NCBI RefSeq assembly: GCF_018437235.1
Contig: NZ_JAAMFJ010000001.1
Coordinates: forward strand, 667,439-731,438
Direction of reading: 5' to 3'
Length of the DNA stretch: 64,000 nt
DNA from: Fructobacillus papyrifericola
GTDB lineage: Bacteria > Bacillota > Bacilli > Lactobacillales > Lactobacillaceae
A program made the position numbers and the translations under genes. Shown here piece by piece: positions 1 to 8,353 of this stretch; the stretch's first letter is position 1, and each line of letters starts with the position of its first letter. The notes under the pieces are model-generated. The model was given only the letters and a program-made list of their open reading frames with translations, searched no databases and was not told the DNA's origin.

Positions 1-792
1 GTCGTAAGTCGTACCAACACCCAAGTCAACCATGATTTCGGTACAGTAACCAAATTGAATGTCTTCTGGGTTCAAGGATTCATCAGCCTGAGCACCAGCG
101 TGGAGCTTGGAAACCATCTGGTCCAATTCCGCGTTATCCGGTGCCTTCAAGTTATTTTCGTCAAAGGTTCCCAAGACAACTTCTGAAAAGCCAGACAAGA
201 CCATGACCAAGCCCTGGCCGCCGGAATCAACAACGCCGACTTCTTTCAAAACTGGCAAGAGGTCGGGCGTGGAGTCCAAAGCCTTTTGGGCAGCAGCCAT
301 CGTCTTTTCCATCAAGCTTGGCAAGTCATCACCTGCCGAAGCTGAACGGTCGGCTTCGGCAGCCGCCTCACGGATAACCGTCAGGATCGTTCCTTCGGTT
401 GGCTTCATCACGGACTTGTAGGCCACTTTGGCAGCTTCCATCAAGGCGTCGGCCATGTCGCGGGCGGACAAGTCATTCTTGTCGGCCATCGAATTAGCCA
501 TTCCACGGAAAATCTGGGACAAAATCACACCAGAGTTTCCACGGGCACCCATCAGAAGTCCCTTAGCCGTTGCCTTTGCAAGCAAGCCAACCGTTTGGTC
601 CTGTGATTCACGTTCGTATTCAGCACCGGAAGCCATGGACAAGGCCATGTTCGTTCCAGTATCCCCGTCAGGGACAGGGAAAACGTTTAATTTATTAATG
701 TTTTCCGCGTTAGCAGACAACTTGGCTGCGGCCGCGTTCACCATCTTCCCATAGACAAGGGGCGTAATGGTGGTAATTTTTTCTGCAGTCAT
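1..792 (-). CDS. fakA: Fatty acid kinase FakA / DAK2-domain protein YloV, N-terminal part
   Basis: The first 264 residues of a DhaL/DAK2-fold kinase are present; the C-terminal half lies beyond the window edge (family members are about 550 residues). FakA phosphorylates fatty acids held by FakB carriers for phospholipid synthesis. The Asp-rich Mg-ATP site is visible as FPVPDGDTGTNM at residues 38-49 (D42, D44), followed by MGARGNSGVILSQIFRG. The ATG at 792 is preceded by GAGG. The gene starts 6 nt after yloU ends, the usual yloU-yloV pairing in Firmicutes. Kinase function is inferred from family and context. Confidence 0.9.
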   Translation of the reverse strand, partial: MTAEKITTITPLVYGKMVNAAAAKLSANAENINKLNVFPVPDGDTGTNMALSMASGAEYERESQDQTVGLLAKATAKGLLMGARGNSGVILSQIFRGMANSMADKNDLSARDMADALMEAAKVAYKSVMKPTEGTILTVIREAAAEADRSASAGDDLPSLMEKTMAAAQKALDSTPDLLPVLKEVGVVDSGGQGLVMVLSGFSEVVLGTFDENNLKAPDNAELDQMVSKLHAGAQADESLNPEDIQFGYCTEIMVDLGVGTTYD

Positions 793-798
793 TTTACT

Positions 799-1185
799 TT
801 AATCCTCGGTTTCAATCCCTTGAACAATGACGTTCACTTCGGGTACTTGTAAGCCTAAGTATGCGTTTAGGTAATACTTCACACGGGCTTGAACCGAAGT
901 CGAAATGTCAGCCAACTTCATGCCGTGTTGAACCACGATGTAAACATCAATCGTTAGGCCTTTTTCGCCCTGGGAAACCACGACCCCACGGCCGTAGTTT
1001 TCGCGGTTCAAGATTTGGTTAACACCGTCTTTTAAAGCAGAGCGAGAAGCCATGCCAACCACACCGGGGTTAGCGATGGTTGCCCCACCGACAACGGAGG
1101 CAATGACATCGTTTTCAACTGTGACATCACCGTTCTTTGTTCGAATTTTAATTGCCATCACATAAGTCCATGAAGCATGTAGCAC
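799..1185 (-). CDS. yloU: Asp23/Gls24 family envelope stress protein YloU
   Basis: A small Asp23-family protein with the typical SVVGGATIANPGVVGMAS segment and a C-terminal NVIVQGIE. Family members are cytoplasmic or membrane-associated and linked to envelope stress; the exact role next to FakA is unknown. Two starts are possible. ATG at 1185 has GGAG 8 nt upstream and gives 128 residues. ATG at 1158 gives 119 residues beginning MAIKIRTKNG, which matches the start of homologues as I know them but lacks a visible ribosome-binding site. It is co-transcribed with fakA. Confidence 0.88.
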   Translation of the reverse strand: MLHASWTYVMAIKIRTKNGDVTVENDVIASVVGGATIANPGVVGMASRSALKDGVNQILNRENYGRGVVVSQGEKGLTIDVYIVVQHGMKLADISTSVQARVKYYLNAYLGLQVPEVNVIVQGIETED

Positions 1186-1275
1186 GCTCCACTTTTCCTT
1201 TCAAATTACTTATATCCTATTTTACCATGAGCGGGCAGAAAGCCCAACTTAGCGAAATTCTTTGCAAAGTCATGA

Positions 1276-1309
1276 AAAAATAAAAAAACCACCCAGTGGA
1301 GTGGTTTTT
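1276..1309 (-). terminator. Terminator of rpmB
   Basis: A 9-bp stem (1284-1292 with 1301-1309) with an 8-nt loop is followed on the minus strand by a run of T. It overlaps the rpmB stop codon, giving a monocistronic rpmB transcript. Confidence 0.85.
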
Positions 1310-1508
1310 AAACACGTTCGATTGAGCCGTTCTTAAGACCGGCCTTCAAAGTACGTGCAGTCAAGTAAACTTTCTTAGGTGCGGAACCGTTAATCTTAAC
1401 CGTTACCTTTTGCAAGTTTGGCTTCCAGCTACGACGACTTGAGTTCAAGGCGTGTGAACGTTGGTTACCAAAGCGGGTGCGTGCACCGTTAATTGCATCT
1501 TTTGCCAT
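1308..1508 (-). CDS. rpmB: 50S ribosomal protein L28
   Basis: A 66-residue basic protein beginning [20 protein letters not shown] and containing the L28 core [13 protein letters not shown] and [12 protein letters not shown]. It is a component of the large ribosomal subunit. No CxxC zinc-knuckle cysteines are seen, so this is the Cys-free form. AGGAGG stands just before the ATG. It has its own promoter (1567-1595) and terminator, opposite in position to the yloU-fakA pair as in many Firmicutes, although here all are on one strand. Confidence 0.96.
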   Translation of the reverse strand: MAKDAINGARTRFGNQRSHALNSSRRSWKPNLQKVTVKINGSAPKKVYLTARTLKAGLKNGSIERV

Positions 1509-1566
1509 GTGTGACCCTCCTATCCGAGCCGCACAGCGTGCCTGCTCTTCTTATCAACAATACATA

Positions 1567-1595
1567 ATTTTACCAGAGGGTTTCGACTTTGGCAA
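1567..1595 (-). promoter_or_regulatory. Promoter of rpmB
   Basis: On the minus strand TTGCCA (1590-1595), a 17-nt spacer and TAAAAT (1567-1572), with TGG before the -10 box. A leader of about 50 nt precedes the ATG. Confidence 0.75.
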
Positions 1596-1599
1596 GAAT

Positions 1600-1917
1600 T
1601 TAGGCGTATTTATGCAAAATTTCGCTCAATTGTTCTTTATTGTGAAAACCAGTTAACCGTTCAACGGCCTGACCGTCCTTCATCACAACCAGGGTCGGAA
1701 TTGCCCGAATCCCAAAGTTACCCGGCGTTTCCTTGTTTTCATCAACGTCAACCTTATAAAAGTCAATCTTTGAGAAACTACCGTCTTCCGCCAAAGCGTC
1801 TAGTACGGGTGACTGCATCTTGCATGGGCCACACCAAGTTGCCCAAAAGTCGGTAATGGAAACACCCGTCTTGGTCTTTTCCTCGAAATTTGCGTCTGTT
1901 AATGCTTCAACTGCCAT
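1600..1917 (-). CDS. trxA: Thioredoxin
   Basis: A 105-residue thioredoxin with the redox motif WCGPC at residues 28-32 and the cis-proline region RAIPT. It reduces protein disulfides and is a hydrogen donor for enzymes such as methionine sulfoxide reductases (msrA/msrB are in this window); it is recharged by thioredoxin reductase (trxB, also here). Its start codon overlaps the thiN stop as TAATG, so the two are translationally coupled. Confidence 0.95.
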   Translation of the reverse strand: MAVEALTDANFEEKTKTGVSITDFWATWCGPCKMQSPVLDALAEDGSFSKIDFYKVDVDENKETPGNFGIRAIPTLVVMKDGQAVERLTGFHNKEQLSEILHKYA

Positions 1918-2582
1918 TAGCTCCTCCTATCCGTTGACTGGGTGACCAGCACAATGCCCCGTTCAATGGAAACATGTACCAATTCCCCAACAAACTCATT
2001 TGATGAATACATAATACCGCTATTTTCCTTAATTGTCAAAGGATACTCAGCATCCAGAATCGAGAAATTATCGACTATACCTAATGGCATAAAACCCAAA
2101 TAATGGTGGCCGGGGAGTTTCTCCACAACGTTGTGTTCGGCATCCAAATAGCTGATGGTGTTTCGGCAATCCACAATGCTAAAACGGCCAACCAAAGAGG
2201 AAAAGCCGACCTGAGGAAGAAAACTATCCAGGAGTGGAATCGTCAAATTCGACAACTCATGATCCAAGCGACCACCGGTTGCCCCATACAAAACAATGTC
2301 ATCCGCCCCGGCCGCCATGGCGTAACGAACAGCTAAGGCCGTATCCGTGTAATCCTTGTGGGCCGGATAGGTCGTCATCTCACGTTCCTTTTGGTAGGCG
2401 ATCAAGCGCTGGCGCTCGTCATCAGACACCGAATCAAAATCACCAACGGCAAAGAGCGGCTCAATCCCCTCTTCCATCAAAAAAAGCGCCCCTCGGTCTG
2501 CACCAACCCAGTCACCGGGTTCTTTAAAGAGATCAGCTGGCCAGTTTTCCTTTGGGCCACCGGCTAAAATGTTAATTCGCAT
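1917..2582 (-). CDS. thiN: Thiamine pyrophosphokinase
   Basis: Transfers pyrophosphate from ATP to thiamine to make thiamine diphosphate, the cofactor of phosphoketolase in heterofermenters. The family motifs GADRGA, VGDFDSV and YGATGGRLDHELSN are present in order. The start is set at the ATG at 2582, five nt after GGAGG; the in-frame TTG upstream overlaps that site. It is the last-but-one gene of the priA-to-trxA series. The T-run of a terminator hairpin directly abuts its ribosome-binding site. Confidence 0.93.
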   Translation of the reverse strand: MRINILAGGPKENWPADLFKEPGDWVGADRGALFLMEEGIEPLFAVGDFDSVSDDERQRLIAYQKEREMTTYPAHKDYTDTALAVRYAMAAGADDIVLYGATGGRLDHELSNLTIPLLDSFLPQVGFSSLVGRFSIVDCRNTISYLDAEHNVVEKLPGHHYLGFMPLGIVDNFSILDAEYPLTIKENSGIMYSSNEFVGELVHVSIERGIVLVTQSTDRRS

Positions 2583-2592
2583 CGCATCCTCC

Positions 2593-2622
2593 AAAAAAAG
2601 CGGCCGAAATCATTCGGACCGC
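2593..2622 (-). terminator. Hairpin and T-run between rpe and thiN
   Basis: A GCGG-TCCGAA / TTCGG-CCGC stem is followed by seven T and then immediately by GGAGG of thiN. It can act as a terminator of rpe or as a partial attenuator of thiN-trxA. Confidence 0.75.
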
Positions 2623-2644
2623 CTTGGCCCAAGGGCCGTTTCAT

Positions 2645-3301
2645 TTACTTTGTAACATCCAAAAGGGTTTGAACCTTGGCTGCTGGATCCTTCTTGTCAT
2701 AGACATAAGAACCGGCAACAAAGACGTTGGCCCCGGCATCGGCCGTCAACTTGGCCGTTTCGTTGTTAATACCACCGTCAACTTCGATATCAAAGTCCAG
2801 GCCGAGTTCGTTCCGGTAGACAACCAATTCCTTAATCTTTTCCGTCATTTCTGGCAAGAAGGCCTGGCCACCAAAGCCAGGGTTAACCGTCATCACCAAA
2901 ACCTGGTCCACCATGCTCAAAGCGGGCACGATGGCCGAAACCGGCGTTCCGGGGTTAATGACAACTTCGGCCTTCACACCGGCCTTCTTAATCATCTGCA
3001 AGACGCGGTGAATGTGTGGCGTTGCTTCCACGTGAACCCCAATCAAGTCGGCCCCTGCTTCAGCCAAGGCCTCCACGTGGTTTTCCGGGTGAACAGCCAT
3101 CAAGTGAACGTCCAAGAACAGATTGGTAATTGGGCGCAATTGCTTGACCCAGGCTGGTCCATAGGCCATTGATGGGACAAAGGAGCCGTCCATCAAATCA
3201 ACGTGCAAGTACTTGGCACCGGCTTTTTCAACCAGGGCAACGTCCTCGCCCAACTTCGTTACGTCAGCGCTCAAAATCGATGGGGCAATAATTCCTGCCA
3301 T
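2645..3301 (-). CDS. rpe: Ribulose-phosphate 3-epimerase
   Basis: A 218-residue TIM-barrel enzyme that interconverts ribulose 5-phosphate and xylulose 5-phosphate, the step feeding phosphoketolase in heterolactic fermentation. Motifs in order: APSILSAD, HVDLMDGSFVPSMAYGP, DVHLMAVHPE, VNPGFGGQAFLP and DIEVDGGIN, which carry the metal-binding His/Asp residues. It follows rsgA by 34 nt, the usual Firmicute order rsgA-rpe-thiN. Confidence 0.96.
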   Translation of the reverse strand: MAGIIAPSILSADVTKLGEDVALVEKAGAKYLHVDLMDGSFVPSMAYGPAWVKQLRPITNLFLDVHLMAVHPENHVEALAEAGADLIGVHVEATPHIHRVLQMIKKAGVKAEVVINPGTPVSAIVPALSMVDQVLVMTVNPGFGGQAFLPEMTEKIKELVVYRNELGLDFDIEVDGGINNETAKLTADAGANVFVAGSYVYDKKDPAAKVQTLLDVTK

Positions 3302-3335
3302 GTTTCTTCCTCTTTCTAAAAATCCGTTTTATCAA

Positions 3336-4253
3336 CTAGTTCAAACGGTCCTGCTTCCACTTGGTCGCGTTTTTCTGATAGACCGGTCGTTTACCCTTAA
3401 TAATTTGGTAAAACAATTCATAGCTATTATACCGCTCGGTACTAATGGTGCCAAGCTCGACGGCCTCTTTGACCGCACAGCCAGGCTCGTTTAAGTGCGA
3501 GCAGGTCCGGAAGCGACAATTGACCGCCGCTTCACGAATTTCAGGGAAATAATCCCCCAATTCCTCCACGGGAAAGTCAAAGACTTCATAGGAGGAAAAG
3601 CCCGGGGTGTCGGCAATCAACGTTTGGTAGGCCGGCACTGGAATGAGTGACACTTGACGGGTCGTGTGCTTTCCACGGGAAAGAGCCTGGGAAACTTCAC
3701 CAACCGTCAGTTTCAACTCAGGTGCCAGCTGGTTTAACAGCGTGGACTTGCCCGCTCCGGTTTGGCCCATGGCAACGACAACTTGATCCTTTAACAGAGG
3801 GGTGAAGGCGGTCTTCAAATCATCACCGGCAAAGACGACCGGATAACCAATTTTCTCGTAAAGTCGCACTTTTTCCTTAAAGTCGGCTTGCTCCTTTTCA
3901 GAAAGCAAATCTAACTTTGAAAAGTAGAGGACGGGGTGGACTTTTTCAGCCTCTAAGGCAACCAACTGGCGATCAAGCAGGTTCTGTGAGAAGGCTGGCT
4001 CGACAACCGAGGTAACGACAATGGCTAAATCAACATTGGCCATCGGTGGCCGCACCAAGCTGTTCTCACGCTCATGCAGAGCCCAAATCAACCCCTCGCC
4101 GTTCTCGGACTCAAAGTCGGCCCAGTCGCCCACCAAGGGCTTCTGTCCGTTTTTACGGAACTGCCCCCGCGCCCGGGTCCGTTCAACCGTACCATCCTCG
4201 AGCATTAAATCATAATAACCGGCCAACGACCGTATAATCCGTCCTGTTTTCAT
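3336..4253 (-). CDS. rsgA: Ribosome small subunit-dependent GTPase RsgA
   Basis: A circularly permuted GTPase that acts in late 30S maturation. An N-terminal OB-fold is followed by the G4-like FSKLDL, the P-loop [14 protein letters not shown], and a C-terminal zinc site ([14 protein letters not shown]). Length is 305 residues, as expected. No Shine-Dalgarno sequence precedes the ATG; instead TATAAT ends 6 nt upstream, so the mRNA is probably leaderless and rsgA starts a new transcript after the prkC terminator. Confidence 0.95.
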   Translation of the reverse strand: MKTGRIIRSLAGYYDLMLEDGTVERTRARGQFRKNGQKPLVGDWADFESENGEGLIWALHERENSLVRPPMANVDLAIVVTSVVEPAFSQNLLDRQLVALEAEKVHPVLYFSKLDLLSEKEQADFKEKVRLYEKIGYPVVFAGDDLKTAFTPLLKDQVVVAMGQTGAGKSTLLNQLAPELKLTVGEVSQALSRGKHTTRQVSLIPVPAYQTLIADTPGFSSYEVFDFPVEELGDYFPEIREAAVNCRFRTCSHLNEPGCAVKEAVELGTISTERYNSYELFYQIIKGKRPVYQKNATKWKQDRLN

Positions 4254-4259
4254 AGGAAT

Positions 4260-4265
4260 ATTATA
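4260..4265 (-). promoter_or_regulatory. Extended -10 box of rsgA
   Basis: The minus strand reads ATGCTATAAT (TGn extended -10), with only ATTCCT before the ATG. A clear -35 box is not visible. Initiation at the usual distance would place the first base at or next to the start codon. Confidence 0.7.
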
Positions 4266-4293
4266 GCATGGGCACCCGTTTTCTAGGCAAAAG

Positions 4294-4319
4294 AAAAAGG
4301 ACCTTCAGAGGTCCTTTTT
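4294..4319 (-). terminator. Terminator of prkC
   Basis: A 10-bp perfect stem, AAAAAGGACC with its complement, around a 6-nt loop, two nt after the prkC stop codon. It separates the fmt-prkC unit from rsgA. Confidence 0.88.
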
Positions 4320-4320
4320 C

Positions 4321-6135
4321 TTAATTCGTCTTCATTGTCGAATTTGAACTCGAGCTACTTGCAGACGCAGCACTCGTTCCAGACGAGATCTTCAGTGTTA
4401 AAGTTTTATCAATCGTGAACTTTGAGCCAGCTGCTGGATCTTGTCCAACAATCGTGCCGCTTGGCTTATCCGAATCAACCACCGTAAAGGCCAAAGAAAC
4501 GTTGTTCTGGTTAGCCCAGTTCACAACGTCTGACTGCGAACGGTTCGTCAAGTCTGGCAAAGTCAGTGACTTGGGCCCCGTTGAAACCGTCAGCGTGATG
4601 GTTGTATCACCGGGGTCGACTTCTGATCCGGCATCAACGGACTGGCTGATGACTTGACCGGAAGGAACTGTCGTTGAATCCTCGGTCTTCTTCTTGACGG
4701 TGATGCCCTTGCTCGTCAACTGGTTGGCCGCCTTTGAATAATCCCAGCCGGTGTAATCAGAAATTGAAACCGTGTCGGTTCCAGAAGAAACCACCAGCTT
4801 AACCGATGACCCCTTCTTAACCGAACGGCCAACACCAGGGACGACTTTAATCACATCTCCCTTATCGATCGACTTGGAACTGGTCGAAGACGTGGATGAA
4901 ACCGACAGCCCGGCGTCTTCCAACTTACTCTTCGCATTGCTTTCGGTCATGTTAGCAACGTCTGGAACGGCCGTGTACATGTTACGAGCATAGGCATAGG
5001 CGCCGGCTGCTCCAGCGAAGACCAAGAGGATTAGAGCCAAGACCGCCCACTTCTTTTTCGAACGGTACTTAATGCCGTTCTTATCCAAGACTTCGCGAAC
5101 AAACTTCGGTGTTCGGTCAACCTGTTCGGCAATCTCCTTAACGGAATAGCCCTTCTGGCCAAAGTCGATAATCCGTTCTTCGACATCGTCCTTCGGCTCT
5201 TCTTCCCCATCCTCTAAATCATCTTCCACGAAGGGGTGACTATTCCAGTCCGGCGTCACCAACTTGGTTTCGTCAGAGGCTTCGGGAACGAAACGGCCCT
5301 CACCCGAGCGGCGCTTTGACAAAGCTGTCTTTAAATCATCAGCCATGTCTTCCGTTGAGAAGTAACGGTCCTTGGCATCCTTGGTCGTGGCCCGTAAAAT
5401 GACGTTTTCCAAGGGTTGTGGAATTTGTGGATCAAAGTCCTTAGCGTATGGCATCGGCACTTCGGCGTGCTGGTAGGCAATCCGGTCGGCCGTGTCGCCC
5501 TGGTAGGGCACCTGATTGGTCAATAGCTCATACAAGATGACGCCGAGGGCGTAAATGTCCGACTTTTCTGAGGCACTTTGCCCCCGGGTTACTTCCGGTG
5601 CCAGGTAGTGAATTGAGCCGATGACCGGTTCCTTGGTGGCTGGCTGGCCAAACTTATTTTGTGCCAGGGCAATGCCAAAGTCGGTGATCTTCACCTGACC
5701 ATGATCGTCAATCAAGATGTTTTGTGGCTTCAAGTCCCGGTGGATAATACCGGCCTTGTGGGCGGCCGTAACAGCGTCTAGGACCTGTTCCATAATATCG
5801 ACGACTTCCTGGTATGGAATTGGGAAGTGGGCCTTAATATAGCTCTTCAGGTCCATCCCCGAAACGTATTCCATGACTAAGTAGGGATTCCCTTCGGCTT
5901 CCCCGGCATCGTAGAGTTGGACGATGTGGTCGTTGACCAAAGTCGTCGCCGCCTTGGCCTCCTTTTGAAAGCGCTGCAAGGCTTCCGGCTGATCCTTAAT
6001 GTCAAAACGGATCATCTTCAGCGTCACATCACGCTTCAGGTAGGTATCATAGGCCTGGTACACGTTGGCCATGCCGCCCTCTCCGAGGGGGCGCATGATT
6101 TGGTAACGGTTATCAATCATCGTTCCCTTTTCCAT
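4321..6135 (-). CDS. prkC: Serine/threonine protein kinase with PASTA repeats (PrkC/StkP type)
   Basis: A 604-residue membrane kinase that senses peptidoglycan fragments or lipid II and phosphorylates division and wall proteins. The cytoplasmic kinase domain (about 10-270) has LGEGGMANVY, K40, HRDLKPQN (132-139), DFG (152-154) and APE. A linker follows, then a transmembrane helix (about 363-383), three PASTA repeats (about 388-585) and a Ser-rich tail. Residues 318-357 of the linker look like a helix-turn-helix segment (KGYSVKEIAEQVDRTPKFV), which is unusual. The start may instead be Met6 (6120), which also has a ribosome-binding site. It overlaps stp. Confidence 0.95.
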   Translation of the reverse strand: MEKGTMIDNRYQIMRPLGEGGMANVYQAYDTYLKRDVTLKMIRFDIKDQPEALQRFQKEAKAATTLVNDHIVQLYDAGEAEGNPYLVMEYVSGMDLKSYIKAHFPIPYQEVVDIMEQVLDAVTAAHKAGIIHRDLKPQNILIDDHGQVKITDFGIALAQNKFGQPATKEPVIGSIHYLAPEVTRGQSASEKSDIYALGVILYELLTNQVPYQGDTADRIAYQHAEVPMPYAKDFDPQIPQPLENVILRATTKDAKDRYFSTEDMADDLKTALSKRRSGEGRFVPEASDETKLVTPDWNSHPFVEDDLEDGEEEPKDDVEERIIDFGQKGYSVKEIAEQVDRTPKFVREVLDKNGIKYRSKKKWAVLALILLVFAGAAGAYAYARNMYTAVPDVANMTESNAKSKLEDAGLSVSSTSSTSSKSIDKGDVIKVVPGVGRSVKKGSSVKLVVSSGTDTVSISDYTGWDYSKAANQLTSKGITVKKKTEDSTTVPSGQVISQSVDAGSEVDPGDTTITLTVSTGPKSLTLPDLTNRSQSDVVNWANQNNVSLAFTVVDSDKPSGTIVGQDPAAGSKFTIDKTLTLKISSGTSAASASSSSSNSTMKTN

Positions 6136-7001
6136 TAGTCTAACCTTCCTTTCAATCGATCCTTTAAGACCAGTTCTTCCGCCTTTACCGGCTGATCGTT
6201 TTGGACCGTCAAACGCTGACCGGTCGAGGCCATGTGATCGGTCATGTTCGTCATTAACAAAGCGGTCACGTTGTCTGGCACTTGCCTAGCCACGGCGGCT
6301 TTCACCAAGGCCGATAGGCGCTCTGAGATATCTAGAACAGAACCCAGTGCCGGATTGTTCCCGGGGCGTTTGACCCCCGGTTGGATGATCGTCACCTGTT
6401 CGTCAATCGAGAGGACCTTTTCCAATCCATCCGACGTTAAGTAGAGCCAATCGGCTTCATCCGGTACAAAAGTCGTCCACTCCAAATCCAATTCCTTGTT
6501 CACACCCAAGTAGCGCGTCAGCGAATCGGCCTCTGGTAAATCCGGGTCAATTGGTTCACCAGACCGCCGCTCCAACTCGTTTTTCACCGTGTGATCAAAA
6601 GTCAGCTGCTTGGCCTGGTTATTCCGCAACAGGTAGGCCTTGGAATCACCGGCGTTCGCAACTAAGACCCGATCCGACAGGCAAACTGCCAATACCAAAG
6701 TCGTGGCCATCTGGCTCACTTCCTGATCGTGTTGCCCAACCAGAAGAATCGACTGATTGGCCAAATCGGCCTGGTGAATTAACCAGGCCTTGACCTTCGT
6801 TTCTTCGTCATAGGCCACTTGTTCCCAAGCGTGACCAAGGGTCTCGACAACCATTCGAGCGGCTTTTTTCGAGCCCTCTTGCGAAGCAACCCCGTCAGCA
6901 ACCAGCACTAAAGGATTGCCGGCGCGGTTATAAAAAGCGCCGACAGCGTCTTGATTGTCGGACCTGGCCGGTCCTTTGTCACTTTGGTAGGCAATTGCCA
7001 T
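6135..7001 (-). CDS. stp: PP2C-type Ser/Thr phosphatase (Stp/PrpC)
   Basis: Reverses PrkC phosphorylation. Visible PP2C motifs are ARSDNQDA, VADG, NAGDSKAYL, LTSDGL and DNVTALLM, carrying the metal-binding Asp residues. The usual DGMGGH of motif 2 is DGVASQEGS here, a divergence in the glycine pair next to the metal site. At 288 residues it is somewhat longer than the usual 245-250. The stop overlaps the prkC start, the standard stp-prkC pair. Confidence 0.93.
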   Translation of the reverse strand: MAIAYQSDKGPARSDNQDAVGAFYNRAGNPLVLVADGVASQEGSKKAARMVVETLGHAWEQVAYDEETKVKAWLIHQADLANQSILLVGQHDQEVSQMATTLVLAVCLSDRVLVANAGDSKAYLLRNNQAKQLTFDHTVKNELERRSGEPIDPDLPEADSLTRYLGVNKELDLEWTTFVPDEADWLYLTSDGLEKVLSIDEQVTIIQPGVKRPGNNPALGSVLDISERLSALVKAAVARQVPDNVTALLMTNMTDHMASTGQRLTVQNDQPVKAEELVLKDRLKGRLD

Positions 7002-7006
7002 AACTG

Positions 7007-8353
7007 CTAATCCTTTCTTTGAAAGGTGGCTACGTAAAAGCCATCAGTTTGATAATCATCTGGGTAAATCTTCAAGGCCAGCTCTTCCCGGTCAGCCTTC
7101 ACTCCCTTAGCCGTTTCGGTCTTCACCTGAACAAAGTCGGGCTGCTTAGCCAAAAAGGCCTTAACAACGGCGTCGTTCTCCTGATTTAAAATCGTACAAG
7201 TCGAGTAAACCAAGGTTCCGCCAACCGCTAACTTGGAAGCGGCCGCTTCCAAAATCGCTAACTGAAGGTCCGCCAAGTGCTGCACGTCAGCCATCGTTTT
7301 TTCATAGCGGATTTCCGGCTTTCGACGAAGGAGACCCAACCCGGAACAAGGGGCGTCGACCAAAATCCGGTCAAAGTTCCCCTCTAATTCCGTTGGAATC
7401 TTGCGTGCATCGAGCGCCATGGCATCAACCCGGTCAGCCAAGCCCAAGCGAGCCGCGTTTTGCGCAATTAGCTTGACCTTATGAGCGTGAATATCTAAGG
7501 CTGTTACCCGAGCTCCTTCGGGCAGTTCTTGGGCGATTTGAGTGGTCTTACCACCCGGGGCTGCCGCCGCATCCAAAACCGAGCGAACAGAATCATCGAT
7601 CTGCATCGCCTCAACCGGCAACATGGCCGATTCGTCTTGAACGGTTAAAAGGCCTTCTTTGTATGCCTTCGATGAGGCCACGTGGCCCCCGCTCACGACG
7701 AGGGCATCTGCGGCCAAAAGACCGTCACGAGCTTCATAGCCTTCGGCTTCCAAGGACTCGCGCACAACTTCCTTGTTTGCCTTCACCGTGTTTACGCGCA
7801 CCGACTGTTCTGGTGCGTGGTTCAAAGACTGCAAGATCTTGTCCGTTTTTTCACTGCCCAACTGCCGAATCAATTCGGTGACCAACCACTCGGGAACGGA
7901 ATAAACAATGCTCAAGCGCTTTGTTGGATCAGCAATCTTTTTTGGATCAGCTAAGCCCGTTCGGTCCATGTTGTGTAGGATAGCCGTCACAAACTTCGCC
8001 GTTCCAACGTTTCCAAGCGTCTTTGCAATTTCAATCGTTTCGTTAAAAAGGGCGTGCTTGGGAATTCGGTCCAATTCCTGCCACTGGTAAAGGGCTGTTA
8101 AGAGCAGTTCCTTTACCCAGTTTTCCAACTTCTTACCCTTCACAAAGGGCGCTAACCAGTACTCCAAGAGTAGGCGGTACTGAATCGTCCCATAAACCAG
8201 GGTGGTCAACAGCCCCTTATCGGCGTCCTTCAAGGGGTTGGCCTTGATAATTTGGTTTAATTGCAAGTTCGAATAGGCTCCGTTTTTGACTTTTGCTAAA
8301 GTCAATACCGCAAGCAAACGCGGGTTATCCGAATGAGTAATCTTTTTAGGCAT
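7007..8353 (-). CDS. rsmB: 16S rRNA (cytosine-967-C5)-methyltransferase RsmB
   Basis: An N-terminal NusB-like RNA-binding domain is followed by a SAM-dependent methyltransferase with DAAAAPGGKT (SAM loop), DAPCSGLG and YSTCTI, holding the two catalytic cysteines. The start is set at the ATG at 8353 (MPKKITHSDNPR), because GGAGAGG lies just before it; an upstream in-frame ATG would overlap fmt more deeply. It overlaps the end of fmt by 8 nt. Confidence 0.94.
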   Translation of the reverse strand: MPKKITHSDNPRLLAVLTLAKVKNGAYSNLQLNQIIKANPLKDADKGLLTTLVYGTIQYRLLLEYWLAPFVKGKKLENWVKELLLTALYQWQELDRIPKHALFNETIEIAKTLGNVGTAKFVTAILHNMDRTGLADPKKIADPTKRLSIVYSVPEWLVTELIRQLGSEKTDKILQSLNHAPEQSVRVNTVKANKEVVRESLEAEGYEARDGLLAADALVVSGGHVASSKAYKEGLLTVQDESAMLPVEAMQIDDSVRSVLDAAAAPGGKTTQIAQELPEGARVTALDIHAHKVKLIAQNAARLGLADRVDAMALDARKIPTELEGNFDRILVDAPCSGLGLLRRKPEIRYEKTMADVQHLADLQLAILEAAASKLAVGGTLVYSTCTILNQENDAVVKAFLAKQPDFVQVKTETAKGVKADREELALKIYPDDYQTDGFYVATFQRKD

